Assembly: GCA_037968995.1 (NCBI GenBank)
Contig: JBBKWP010000098.1
Location: 1-15,565, forward strand
Length of the DNA stretch: 15,565 nt
Source of the DNA: JAEXNA01 sp037968995
GTDB lineage: Bacteria; Vulcanimicrobiota; Xenobia; Xenobiales; JADMJV01
Direction of reading: 5' to 3'
This document shows positions 7,882 through 15,273 of this stretch, one piece after another; the stretch's first letter is position 1, and each line of letters opens with the position of its first letter. Below the pieces are notes generated by a model. The model was not told the origin of the DNA. It saw nothing but the letters and a program-made list of their open reading frames with translations, and did no database searches. A program made the translations under genes and the position numbers.

Positions 7882-8060
7882 CCACTTCAGAGAGATAGCT
7901 CAGATTCAACAAGTCATTCCTAGCGAATTCGCTGGCTTCTCTTAGAGCGTCTCTAAGCTGTTTCAGTCTTTCCTGGGCCGCGCCGGCGAGGACCTCAGGT
8001 TTGACATCATTAGACAATTGCAAAACGCCAACAGGCTCTCGCTCTCTGCCGGTCGAAGCT

Positions 8061-8285
8061 ATGGCAATGAGTGAACGTGACGTAGAAAAAAATGTCCCAA
8101 AAGAGCGCTTCGTGGAGACGCTCCGTCGGATTGCCGACGCCCTCGAGAAAGGGGAATCGTTCCGTATCCAGATCGCCAATGAGCGGATCACAATTCCCGC
8201 GGACTGTGAACTCTTAGTCGAGCACGAACGCGATGACCAGATTGAGGAAGTGGAGCTTCAATTCCGTTGGAAAGCGTCCAACTAG
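8061..8285 (+). CDS. amphi-Trp domain-containing small protein
   Basis: This 74-residue protein matches the amphi-Trp pattern as I know it: a helix with RFVETLRRIADALEKGE, an RIQIANERITIPADCEL strand pair, then EHERD, an acidic stretch and a final LQFRWK strand ending near the conserved Trp. The domain's molecular role is not established. ATG 8061 is chosen because the domain starts within a few residues of it. An ATG at 8067 (MSERDVEKN) is equally possible. The frame is open up to an ATG at 8001, but that extra stretch does not look like part of the domain. There is no strong Shine-Dalgarno; GAAG at 8055-8058 is the best candidate. The gene converges on the hydrolase gene with a 15 nt gap and no clear terminator. 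Confidence 0.75.
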   Translation: MAMSERDVEKNVPKERFVETLRRIADALEKGESFRIQIANERITIPADCELLVEHERDDQIEEVELQFRWKASN

Positions 8286-8300
8286 GGTTAAAAGCCGAGC

Positions 8301-9404
8301 CTACTTCGACTGCCATCGGTACAAAGTCACACCGTCGTTACCCAGATGACCGGTTGCAACCACCTTAGCGGCCGTTGCGTCTGATTTGAGGTATGCGTCC
8401 CAGAACGCCAGCGTCGCGGACTTGACCAACTCAACCTGGTCCGGAGCGGCGGGCCCCGAACCGCGACGGATCACGCCAGAGATGCCCCCAAAATTGTGAT
8501 ACGCTTCTTTCACCCACATCAACGATTTTCGGCCCGCGGGACAGCCTTGGAACGCGTCTAGTCGCCAAGCCGCCTTCTGCCCACTCTTCGAATCATCATT
8601 GTCCCCCGAGATAAAGAGCATAGGACGCTTGAGGCCCAGCCAAGACGAACTGTTGAACAGGTGGCTCTCGCCCTGAGGGGAGATGGCGATAAACGCCTTC
8701 GGCCGCGAATCACCATAACTCGGTCCGAAGGTCGGTTCGGCGCCTCCGACCAGCAAGGTGGTGTGGGCCCCAAAAGAGTGTCCCCCCACTCCAACCCTCG
8801 AGATATCTGCGTGGGGTGTCAACTCCGGCGAAGTCGAAAGACTACTGATCAAAGACATGATATCTTCGGGTCGACTGGCCCAGTCTCTGGTGTTCGCCGC
8901 TTTGCCTTTAGACATGACGCCACCGCCGCGAAGCACACTGTCGGAATGACTCGGCTGAAGTACCAGATACCCATGTTGAGCCCAATGTTTTACTAAAGGT
9001 TGGTAGAATTCCTGGCTCCCGTAGAGCCCGTGGGACCAGTTGATGACGGGGAACTTTCCGCCTCGGTCCGGATAGGTCACACGACAGGGAACAGTCTTGC
9101 CGCGCGACTTGTCGAAAAATTCTAAGTCCTTCTGGACTAGAACCGCCTTGCCCGTAGCCTGGCCGTACAGACCATGCAGAGTTGAAGGTTGCAAACCTGG
9201 AGAATCCGCTCGTCGAGCCTGAATAGCTTCTCGCAGGTCCGTCCGCTCGGACTCGGAGAGTCGACCATTCCCATCGGCATCGAAACGACGCATCAAAATC
9301 TCTCGGAGTTTCTGCTTGTTCTCCGTCCCACTGCCTTCTTGGGCTTGCGCCCAACCCGCGATCACGAGGCAGAGCACAAGGCCCACCCATACTTTATTGT
9401 GCAT
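8301..9404 (-). CDS. Exported EF-hand plus alpha/beta-hydrolase fusion
   Basis: This is a 367-residue predicted periplasmic or secreted hydrolase. Residues 1-22 form a Sec signal peptide ending near AQA. Next comes one canonical EF-hand calcium loop, DADGNGRLSESE (about 42-53), with Asp42, Asp44, Asn46 and Glu53 as ligands. The rest is an alpha/beta-hydrolase of the dienelactone-hydrolase / PAF-acetylhydrolase-like / chlorophyllase-like group. It has an NWSHGLYGS oxyanion region (about 122-130), the nucleophile elbow GGHSFG with Ser210, an acid in FISGDNDD (Asp268 or Asp270) and His303 in EAYHNFGG. The catalytic triad is therefore complete and the enzyme is probably active on an ester or amide, substrate unknown. 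The single EF-hand may bind calcium for stability. The Shine-Dalgarno is weak (GGGA close to the ATG). A TATACT at 9412-9417 is so near the start that it would give an almost leaderless transcript, so the promoter is uncertain. Confidence 0.9.
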   Translation of the reverse strand: MHNKVWVGLVLCLVIAGWAQAQEGSGTENKQKLREILMRRFDADGNGRLSESERTDLREAIQARRADSPGLQPSTLHGLYGQATGKAVLVQKDLEFFDKSRGKTVPCRVTYPDRGGKFPVINWSHGLYGSQEFYQPLVKHWAQHGYLVLQPSHSDSVLRGGGVMSKGKAANTRDWASRPEDIMSLISSLSTSPELTPHADISRVGVGGHSFGAHTTLLVGGAEPTFGPSYGDSRPKAFIAISPQGESHLFNSSSWLGLKRPMLFISGDNDDSKSGQKAAWRLDAFQGCPAGRKSLMWVKEAYHNFGGISGVIRRGSGPAAPDQVELVKSATLAFWDAYLKSDATAAKVVATGHLGNDGVTLYRWQSK

Positions 9405-9499
9405 TTTCCCAAGTATAGAACAGTAAGCTTAAGAGGTCCTTTGAGAAAATTTAAGATGAGATAAAGCGATGTTTCGGCACGAAGAAATCGCAACCTCAC

Positions 9500-9559
9500 T
9501 GACAACACAAGTTGACAATGACATAATCCATTGACAGTATTACGTTAAACGACTATCCT
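9500..9559 (+). promoter_or_regulatory. Near-consensus promoter and TGACA repeats upstream of the MerR-type gene
   Basis: TTGACA (9531-9536), a 17-bp spacer and TATCCT (9554-9559) form a strong sigma70-type promoter. A second TTGACA is at 9512-9517. TGACA occurs four times, at 9500, 9513, 9519 and 9532, with start-to-start steps of 13, 6 and 13 bp. This regular pattern suggests an autoregulatory operator. The predicted start site, about 9566, coincides with the GTG start codon at 9567. Confidence 0.7.
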
Positions 9560-9566
9560 GAGAACT

Positions 9567-10187
9567 GTGAAACTACCCAAAAGGTATAAAGACGTCCATC
9601 TTTCCCTTGACGAATTGGTCTCCGCCGCCAACACACTCCTTCCCGATATCCTTCCCTCTGACATCTCAGACCAGCGCATCAAGGAGGAACTATCACCGCG
9701 CTTAGTCCGGCACTACTCCTCTCAAGGCTCGCTGGAAGAGCCCCTCAAAGAGGGGCGCGAAGCTCGTTACACCTACCGTCATCTTCTTCAACTATTAGCC
9801 TTGCGACGGCTTCAGGCAGAGGGGCACCGAACAGGCTCCGTATCCTCGCTGTTAACCGACATGTCTGAGACAGAGTTAGAAGACCTCTTGAGCGGCGACC
9901 GGCAAGTCACTTTGACCCAAGAAGCGTCCCATCCACCCGCCAACCCAGCCCTGGACTTCCTTCACGACCTACGTTCGGGAAAAGCTCCCAGAGGGGGGGG
10001 GTCTCCCGCTCCCCATTCTCTCCGAACTCCAACTCCTAAACGGTCGCATACCTGGTGCCACCATGAACTCGCCCCCGGCCTGGTTCTGGAAGTCCGGGAA
10101 GACTTTCAAAACCCATCCGACCCTACCGCTCTACTGAGTCAATTTATCCACGCGCTGAGCAAAAGCACTAGGAGGAAACCCAAATGA
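9567..10187 (+). CDS. MerR-family transcriptional regulator
   Basis: This 206-residue protein has a MerR-like winged helix-turn-helix at about 37-98: RLVRHYSSQG, a RYTYRHLLQLLALRRL helix and the following linker helix. A Pro/Ser-rich linker (about 118-160) follows. A C-terminal region (about 160-198) contains HHELAPGLVLEVRED, presumably for dimerisation or ligand sensing. None of the cysteine pairs of metal-sensing MerR proteins is seen. It probably controls the VWA gene that it overlaps and its own promoter. The GTG start has no good Shine-Dalgarno and lies about one base after the predicted transcript start, so the message may be leaderless. A G9 run encodes Gly143-145 in the linker. Confidence 0.82.
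   Translation: MKLPKRYKDVHLSLDELVSAANTLLPDILPSDISDQRIKEELSPRLVRHYSSQGSLEEPLKEGREARYTYRHLLQLLALRRLQAEGHRTGSVSSLLTDMSETELEDLLSGDRQVTLTQEASHPPANPALDFLHDLRSGKAPRGGGSPAPHSLRTPTPKRSHTWCHHELAPGLVLEVREDFQNPSDPTALLSQFIHALSKSTRRKPK
9993..10001. repeat. Nine-G run inside the MerR-type gene
   Basis: Nine consecutive G encode three Gly, all as GGG, in the linker between the DNA-binding and C-terminal regions. Loss of one G keeps a frame open for about 45 more codons with an unrelated tail. Gain of one G stops within about 15 codons. Either way the C-terminal region is lost while the helix-turn-helix is kept. Confidence 0.85.
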
Positions 10188-11527
10188 ACATCCCTAGCAT
10201 CGAAGTCATTCCCGAACGGTCCGCAATCTGCTCCAAGTCCGATTCCACCTTCAAGGTCTTGGTGCGCATCTTCCCCCCCCGTCTGGAGCGCAAGGTCCAA
10301 CGACCTCCTTTAAATTTGGCCCTCGTCCTCGATCGTTCCGGGTCCATGAGTGGCGCGAAGCTTGGGTTGGCCCAAGAGGCGGCCTGCAACTTAGTCTCCA
10401 ACCTCACCGCCCGCGACCGGGTGGCTATCGTTTCGTTCGACGACACCATCGATTGTGTCGCTCCTAGCGCCTTGGTGACAGACGTTGCCGCCCTGCACAG
10501 AGCCATTCGCAAGATCTACTCTGGAGGCCAGACGGCCCTCCACCAAGCATGGGTTGAAGGTGGATTGCAGGTGGGCAAGCATCTCTCCGAAGGCACGCTC
10601 AGCCGGGTGATCTTGATGACCGACGGCCAAGCCAATGTCGGAGAAAGCGACCCCGACACCTTGGCTTCCCACGCTTCTCAACTGGCTCAAAGGGGAATCA
10701 GCACGACCACTATGGGCATCGGTGCCGACTACGACGAAGTCCTCTTGGACGGCATGGCGCGAGGCGGCGACGGCAACTTCTATCACATTGAGTCTTCGGC
10801 GCAGTTTGAGCACTTTTTCGGCCTAGAACTGATGGGCTTGGTGAACCTCGTGGGAAGCAAAGTGAGCTTTAAGCTCTCGCCCACATCTGGAGTAAAGTGC
10901 GAGGTCCTCAATCGTCTCGACCGAGTGGCTCCTGAGTCGGCGTCCGCGTCAAGGTCGGCAACCAACCTGCTCGCGAAGTTTTTATCCCGAAGTCGATCAG
11001 CGGAATCCGACGCGACACAGACTTTCCGTTTGCCCAACCTGATTTCCGAAGTCCCCGTGGAGATCTGTTTGGCGCTGCAACTCGACCGGACCAAGGAGCA
11101 GGCCTCTCTGGAGCTTTTCGAACTAGAACTTCGGTGGCAAGACGCCCAGCAAAAAGCTCAGAGTCAAAGTGCCCAACTGGCGCTCCCTGTGGTTTCGGCG
11201 TCGGCCGTGACCGACTTTCCGGAGAACCCCGAGGTCATGGAAAAGGCCATCTTGCTGGAGATCGCGGCCCTCAAACTCCAAGCCAATGAATCCATTCGAG
11301 CCAACGACATCGAAGAAGCCAAAAGCGCCCTTGAGCGCGCTAGAAGCCTAGTGCTCGCCGCCCACCAAACGTCGGAAATGGTGACGGAACTTCAAGACCT
11401 CGACTACATTCAAAAATTTCTCGAGCGCGGTCAATTTGCCAGCGTCAGCAAACACGCCTATTACCAGTCATCCCAGCGCACCCACAGCAAAACGTCGTTT
11501 AGTTCCGGTCGAGAGGCTCGGGACTGA
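10184..11527 (+). CDS. Soluble von Willebrand factor A (VWA) domain protein
   Basis: This 447-residue protein resembles the bacterial VWA group often labelled Ca-activated chloride channel homologue, although nothing shows channel activity. The VWA domain spans about 40-230 with a complete MIDAS metal site: DRSGSMSG (Asp50, Ser52, Ser54), Thr117 in GGQTALH, and Asp147 in LMTDGQANVG. A beta-rich region follows, and the last third (about 345-425) is helical and charged. There is no signal peptide or membrane segment, so it is probably cytoplasmic and works through divalent-metal-dependent protein binding. Its ATG overlaps the regulator's stop as ATGA. AGGAGG at 10170-10175 is a consensus Shine-Dalgarno, so the two are coupled. 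A C8 run lies at codons 30-32, before the MIDAS site. Confidence 0.9.
   Translation: MNIPSIEVIPERSAICSKSDSTFKVLVRIFPPRLERKVQRPPLNLALVLDRSGSMSGAKLGLAQEAACNLVSNLTARDRVAIVSFDDTIDCVAPSALVTDVAALHRAIRKIYSGGQTALHQAWVEGGLQVGKHLSEGTLSRVILMTDGQANVGESDPDTLASHASQLAQRGISTTTMGIGADYDEVLLDGMARGGDGNFYHIESSAQFEHFFGLELMGLVNLVGSKVSFKLSPTSGVKCEVLNRLDRVAPESASASRSATNLLAKFLSRSRSAESDATQTFRLPNLISEVPVEICLALQLDRTKEQASLELFELELRWQDAQQKAQSQSAQLALPVVSASAVTDFPENPEVMEKAILLEIAALKLQANESIRANDIEEAKSALERARSLVLAAHQTSEMVTELQDLDYIQKFLERGQFASVSKHAYYQSSQRTHSKTSFSSGREARD
10273..10280. repeat. Eight-C run near the start of the VWA gene
   Basis: Eight consecutive C encode Pro31-Pro32. Loss of one C brings a stop within about 15 codons, before the VWA domain, so slippage would act as an off switch. 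Confidence 0.8.
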
Positions 11528-11567
11528 GAATCCGGATAAGCGGCCCAACAGCACTAACAAAAAATCC

Positions 11568-11601
11568 AAAAAAAGGCGGTCGAGGGAAAACCCCGACCGC
11601 C
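11568..11601 (-). terminator. Rho-independent terminator of the lipoprotein gene
   Basis: An 11-bp, GC-rich stem (GGCGGTCG.GGG pairing with CCC.CGACCGCC, with one bulge or mismatch) closes on an AAAA loop at 11575-11601. On the minus strand it is followed by seven T (plus-strand A at 11568-11574). It lies 22 nt past the lipoprotein stop. On the plus strand no T-run follows, though the hairpin might still reduce readthrough from the VWA gene. Confidence 0.88.
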
Positions 11602-11623
11602 CTATGAGTCTATCGAACGAAAC

Positions 11624-14488
11624 CTATCCGTTGTCGAAGGAGATATTGAGAAGGGTTCTCGCTATTGTCCCGGTGACCGGCGCCGTTCCTAATGGAGTAT
11701 TGTAGGTAACTTGAACTTCGTACGTATCGATGGGGAGGTTGGAATTCAGACTCAACACATTGAGGGTGGAATTGATACCGGTCGTCGGGTTAGGTGTGAG
11801 TACAATAAATCCACCACCCTCCGCGTCAGAATCGATAGTCTCACCTGCAGAATTGACCAAGTGAAATTGGAGGAAAACATTGTTTCCAGCCACTTGACTG
11901 TCCTCGTAAGGATCGTAGAGTTGCCCATCCTGATAAAAAGTCGTTGCCCGGAAAGTGACTTCGACAGATCCGGACCCCACGTTACTGAGATTGATGGTGG
12001 GTTGGTACGGCACCAGCGACGAGCTAGAGATCACGGGTACAGCATTCGGATCGGGTGGATTGAAGGTACGGGTTCCCGAGGTACCGGTAACTCCCGCATT
12101 GGCACTCCCCGGCGCTGGACCATAGAACGTACCCTTCACAATGACCGGGGTCAACGGAGTCCCGTCCAGGTGAGGGTGCCAGGTGATTGTTCCTGGGTTC
12201 CCCGGACCAGGATAGGAATTGGTTGGAGGAGTCGGTATCGTGAACGGATCTCCACTAGAGTTCTTGATGGTCGCTCCGGTGGTCTCAAGATCGGTTCCGT
12301 TGTAGTTGGAGATGGTGGCTTGTGTCGAGGGCCGGTTGTCGTTGAGATCGTCTTGGGAGTCGAAGACCTGCCAGTACGTCGCGTTGGTGAGATCGACCTG
12401 AGGCACCGTCGCTCCGTTAGGCGACACAAAGTACATGGCTGACGATGCTTCGGTTGGCGATTTCGCTCCAATATCCATGTTGGTGGGGTCGCCGAGCTGA
12501 CCGGACGCAAGTGGGTTCGAACCACCACTTGTATCCGTGGTGCCGGGGAAGTCTCGTACCAAGAGGTAGGTGGACTTATCTCCATTGGCGCCGAGATAGT
12601 ATGAAGTAGTCTGAACCTTATTGACACCGTACCACTGAAGGAGGTTGTCATTATTCGCACCGGGGTCAGAGTCAAGATTGTAGTAGGCTTGTCCTTGGTA
12701 GGTGTCGTTGCCCAACAAACCCGTATTGCTATCATATGTCTGCTGCCCATAATTGGTAAGATCGAAAGCGTATCCGGGTACGCCGGAACTGGCGCCATTT
12801 GAGGCGCTGTTGTGCGTGCTCTTCGTGTAGCCTCCGAAAGCGCTGCGCCATTGAGAGTCTGTGATCTGACCGTAGTCTCCGGTGCTCGTCACACCGGTTT
12901 GAACGGCGATACGATTCAAGACGAAATCGCTCAGTTCAGCTTGTGTAGGGAGCCTCCATCCGGTATATCCGCCCTCTTGCTGCGCTGTGCTGAAAGCGAT
13001 GGCATTCTCGTAGGTGTCCTGGGGCATAAAAACGGCGTACCACATCAAGTTGTTGGGGACGTCCAAAATGACATCGTTCGAGTTCAGAAGTGCCGGAACT
13101 TGGTTCTCAGCCTGTCGGGTCGCGGCGATTAGTCCATCGATGGCGGTCCCCGCTTCCGCTAAGGAACTGGTAAGGGGGACTTGCAGGTGGGCATTTTCCG
13201 CATACAGGTTCATCGCCAAACCGAGGTGGCTAATGAAGTAGCCCGCTTGAGTTTGCAGGTCTTCGGTCATCTGGTTAAAGCGAACAGGATATCCCAAGTA
13301 GCTGGTCGCTTCCGAACCCGTGATAAAAAGGTTGTCAGAGGTGACCTTCTGGTTATACGACAGAATGATGTTGGTCACTTCAGCCCCGGTGACATACTCT
13401 ACCACTAGGTTCACGAGGTCTTCGACTTGCAGCGCTTGGATCTGGCTGACAAGCTGCGCGGCAGTCTGATTTGAACTGCTTTGCGCCAGTTTGACGATAT
13501 CTCCATTGTTGTCCTCAAGGTCAACGAGATTTTGTCCGATAGCATTGAGAGCGTCGTTGTAGCCTTGATCGGCGGCGTTCTGGCTCGTCTTTATGTTCAA
13601 GGCCCCGATCTCACTCAGGACCTGATCGAGTTGCTCTGAAATAGCGTTGAGTGCTCCGCTGGTTCCTAAGTTGAACCCGAGCGCTTGGGTGATCGCCCCG
13701 AATATTCCAGCGTCGCCGAGACTGATCGCGTCACTGAAGACGTCACCGACGGTAGTTTTTATGAGACTGTTGATGAGGTTACCTTCAGGTTGCTCAATGT
13801 CCAGGACCACGGATTGCTGCTGAGTTCCCGCTCCACCAGCAATGTCACTCACGACTTGGTCGAAGTAGCCGTCGATGTCACCGGATCGATTCGCGAGCTC
13901 AAAAAATCCCGCGGGGGAGAATGGGGACGCTTTGGAGTTTGTGATCCAATCGAGCGAGTAACCTGCGGGCAGTGAATAGTAGGTCTTCACCCGACTTTCA
14001 GCCTCCGACAAGGTCAATCCAGACTCCGTCACAAGACGAGAGGCGATGGTGGTGAGTGGGTTGACGTACATCGTCAACTTATCATAACCCCCACGTACCT
14101 CTCGAGAGTAGATGGTGGCGTCACCTGGGCGGGTCGCGGTGATCCTAAAATCGGCCGGTAGCGCACCGCGCGTGTAGAAGAAACCTTTGTGCAAGGTCTT
14201 GAACGAATAAAGTTGTTTTCCGGCCAAATTTGTAATCTGAACATCGGAATCTTGGATAAAATCTTCGAGAAGGACGCGGCCTAAGAAGAAACCGTCGGTT
14301 GGGCCGCTCCCGACCGGACCGGTACCGGTCACCACAAAATCCTCGCGATTGCTTCCGCAACCAGTGAAAAGCCCTGTGAAGGCGACGAGAAGAACGCACG
14401 CCACCACTCGAAAGGGGAGAGAATACCGCCGACCTCTACGATCACGGTGCGTGTCCGCGCTGAGCGGGGACACTTCAAAATTCAACAT
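11624..14488 (-). CDS. Large lipoprotein with Lcl/DUF1566-type domain
   Basis: This is a 954-residue surface or periplasmic lipoprotein of unknown role. Residues about 27-44 form a lipoprotein signal, FRVVACVLLVAFTGLFTGC, with the lipidated Cys44. The lipobox is slightly unusual (Phe at -3) and the basic pre-region is long. An N-terminal beta-rich module (about 60-130) is followed by a helical part (about 130-470), including Gln/Asn-rich coiled-coil-like stretches. Residues about 480-650 match the Lcl C-terminal (DUF1566) pattern, with LMW, GGYTGWRLPTQAEL and a later YLLVRD strand. This domain occurs in Legionella collagen-like adhesin and many exported proteins. The last 250 residues are Pro/Thr/Gly-rich and end in an Ig-like beta-sandwich. 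A perfect AGGAGG (14493-14498 on the complement) precedes the ATG, and a terminator follows. Attachment or matrix binding is plausible but unproven. No confident promoter was found. Confidence 0.88.
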   Translation of the reverse strand: MLNFEVSPLSADTHRDRRGRRYSLPFRVVACVLLVAFTGLFTGCGSNREDFVVTGTGPVGSGPTDGFFLGRVLLEDFIQDSDVQITNLAGKQLYSFKTLHKGFFYTRGALPADFRITATRPGDATIYSREVRGGYDKLTMYVNPLTTIASRLVTESGLTLSEAESRVKTYYSLPAGYSLDWITNSKASPFSPAGFFELANRSGDIDGYFDQVVSDIAGGAGTQQQSVVLDIEQPEGNLINSLIKTTVGDVFSDAISLGDAGIFGAITQALGFNLGTSGALNAISEQLDQVLSEIGALNIKTSQNAADQGYNDALNAIGQNLVDLEDNNGDIVKLAQSSSNQTAAQLVSQIQALQVEDLVNLVVEYVTGAEVTNIILSYNQKVTSDNLFITGSEATSYLGYPVRFNQMTEDLQTQAGYFISHLGLAMNLYAENAHLQVPLTSSLAEAGTAIDGLIAATRQAENQVPALLNSNDVILDVPNNLMWYAVFMPQDTYENAIAFSTAQQEGGYTGWRLPTQAELSDFVLNRIAVQTGVTSTGDYGQITDSQWRSAFGGYTKSTHNSASNGASSGVPGYAFDLTNYGQQTYDSNTGLLGNDTYQGQAYYNLDSDPGANNDNLLQWYGVNKVQTTSYYLGANGDKSTYLLVRDFPGTTDTSGGSNPLASGQLGDPTNMDIGAKSPTEASSAMYFVSPNGATVPQVDLTNATYWQVFDSQDDLNDNRPSTQATISNYNGTDLETTGATIKNSSGDPFTIPTPPTNSYPGPGNPGTITWHPHLDGTPLTPVIVKGTFYGPAPGSANAGVTGTSGTRTFNPPDPNAVPVISSSSLVPYQPTINLSNVGSGSVEVTFRATTFYQDGQLYDPYEDSQVAGNNVFLQFHLVNSAGETIDSDAEGGGFIVLTPNPTTGINSTLNVLSLNSNLPIDTYEVQVTYNTPLGTAPVTGTIARTLLNISFDNG

Positions 14489-14627
14489 AAAACCTCCTAA
14501 ATGCTCTCTGGAAGGTCGACGAGGTGCACAATTACGACAACTCCAAGTCCTTCGTTAAATATCTTCACGGAAAGGTTGTTTTCCAACAAATGGAATTCTC
14601 CTTGGAGCAGAATGTTTCCGAACCTAA
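14489..14627. other. Intergenic stretch upstream of the lipoprotein gene
   Basis: It contains the lipoprotein Shine-Dalgarno and a small inverted repeat, TTGTT-TTCC-AACAA (14576-14589). A minus-strand frame ends at 14497 with a hydrophobic-looking peptide (VKIFNEGLGVVVIVHLVDL), and its stop overlaps the Shine-Dalgarno. That frame has no recognisable start, so it is not called as a gene. The stretch probably holds the lipoprotein promoter. Confidence 0.4.
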
Positions 14628-14783
14628 AAACAGCTATTCCGAGAGATGTACCGCGTCTTAAAGCCTGGGGGAAGGGGGGCGATGTCCGACATCGCCCTCC
14701 AACAGGCCCTCCCCGACGAACTGGCCGAAAGCGCCGCGGCCCTGGTGGGTTGCATCGCCCGCGCCATGTCCATCGAGAATTAT
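14628..14783 (+). pseudogene. arsM: Remnant of an arsenite S-adenosylmethionine methyltransferase (ArsM-like)
   Basis: An in-frame stretch reads FREMYRVLKPGGR, then AMSDIALQQALPDELAES, then LVGCIARAMSIENY. This is the characteristic ArsM segment after the SAM-binding core: the Arg-Val-Leu-Lys-Pro-Gly-Gly motif followed by the conserved Cys in VGCIxxA. A TAA lies in frame just upstream (14625), no SAM-binding N-terminal half is present in the window, and the match stops at 14783. The usual Val after PGGR appears changed to Gly, within a G-rich stretch. It is therefore a decayed internal fragment of about 52 codons. A plain SAM-dependent methyltransferase fragment of another family is the alternative. 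Confidence 0.7.
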
Positions 14784-14801
14784 GGGGTTTCGGTGGGCCC
14801 T

Positions 14802-15240
14802 CTATTTGAGGTTGGAATCCAAGACGGCCTGGTACTGAGCTTCGGTCATCGCTGGACTCGGCACTGCGGCGGGCAACTGATCCAGTGTCGCGAATAGGGC
14901 GTCGACCATCTGAAAGGCCTGTGAGTCTGTTCTTTCGACTCGGCCGTTGCAAAAATTTTGGTAGGTTTGCATATACTTTCGCTCATCCATGCCGTTGATC
15001 ACGAGGCCTTTCTCTAGACCCTCTTCAATCATCGGAAAAAGCGCATCGTCAGAGACCAAGAAAGCTGATGTATTCTCAGCGAAATATTCGGAAGGATCCT
15101 GTTTGGCGTAGTCGCGAACCACCTGACCGGTGTTGCAGGCCAGATTGTGGGCGCCTTTCCACTCGGGCTTCTCACTGACATTCCCTAGCGAAGCGTCGAG
15201 CGCGTGGGCGATCCAGCGGCCCCCGGGATTGAGGGTGCGC
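14802..15240 (-). pseudogene. Fragment of a zinc-metallopeptidase-like protein with a broken HExxH motif
   Basis: The minus-strand frame reads RWIAHALD, later QVVRDYAKQDPSEYFAENTS, then a helical C-terminus ending at 14802. In zincins with an HExGHALD helix and a downstream Asp-Pro-x-Glu-x-Phe-Ala-Glu helix (for example the anthrax lethal-factor-like peptidases), the layout is the same. Here the positions of the first His and the catalytic Glu are Arg and Trp; only the second His and the downstream Glu remain. No Met start precedes the conserved part. The first alternative start is a GTG at 15122, inside the domain. The N-terminus is missing. It is probably a truncated, inactive remnant; an inactive pseudo-enzyme is less likely. 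The family assignment rests on motifs only. Confidence 0.6.
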
Positions 15241-15273
15241 CTCTTACAATTTCTGTCTGTCGCGTTGATCCGT

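Noticed and set aside
8001..8060. Upstream ATG extending the amphi-Trp protein by 20 residues
   Set aside because: The extra residues do not belong to the domain and no ribosome site precedes 8001; the start at 8061 or 8067 fits better.
11436..11705. Plus-strand frame across the VWA stop and the terminator
   Set aside because: It runs through a strong terminator hairpin and is Lys/Arg-rich low-quality sequence, so it is not a gene.
11711..12442. Plus-strand frame of 243 codons opposite the lipoprotein
   Set aside because: It is the shadow of the lipoprotein's Thr/Gly-rich C-terminal part, with no ribosome site and an Arg-rich unlikely composition.
14497..14952. Minus-strand 151-codon frame upstream of the lipoprotein gene
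   Set aside because: Most of it is antisense to the ArsM remnant and it has no motifs; only its last 45 codons look protein-like and they lack a start.
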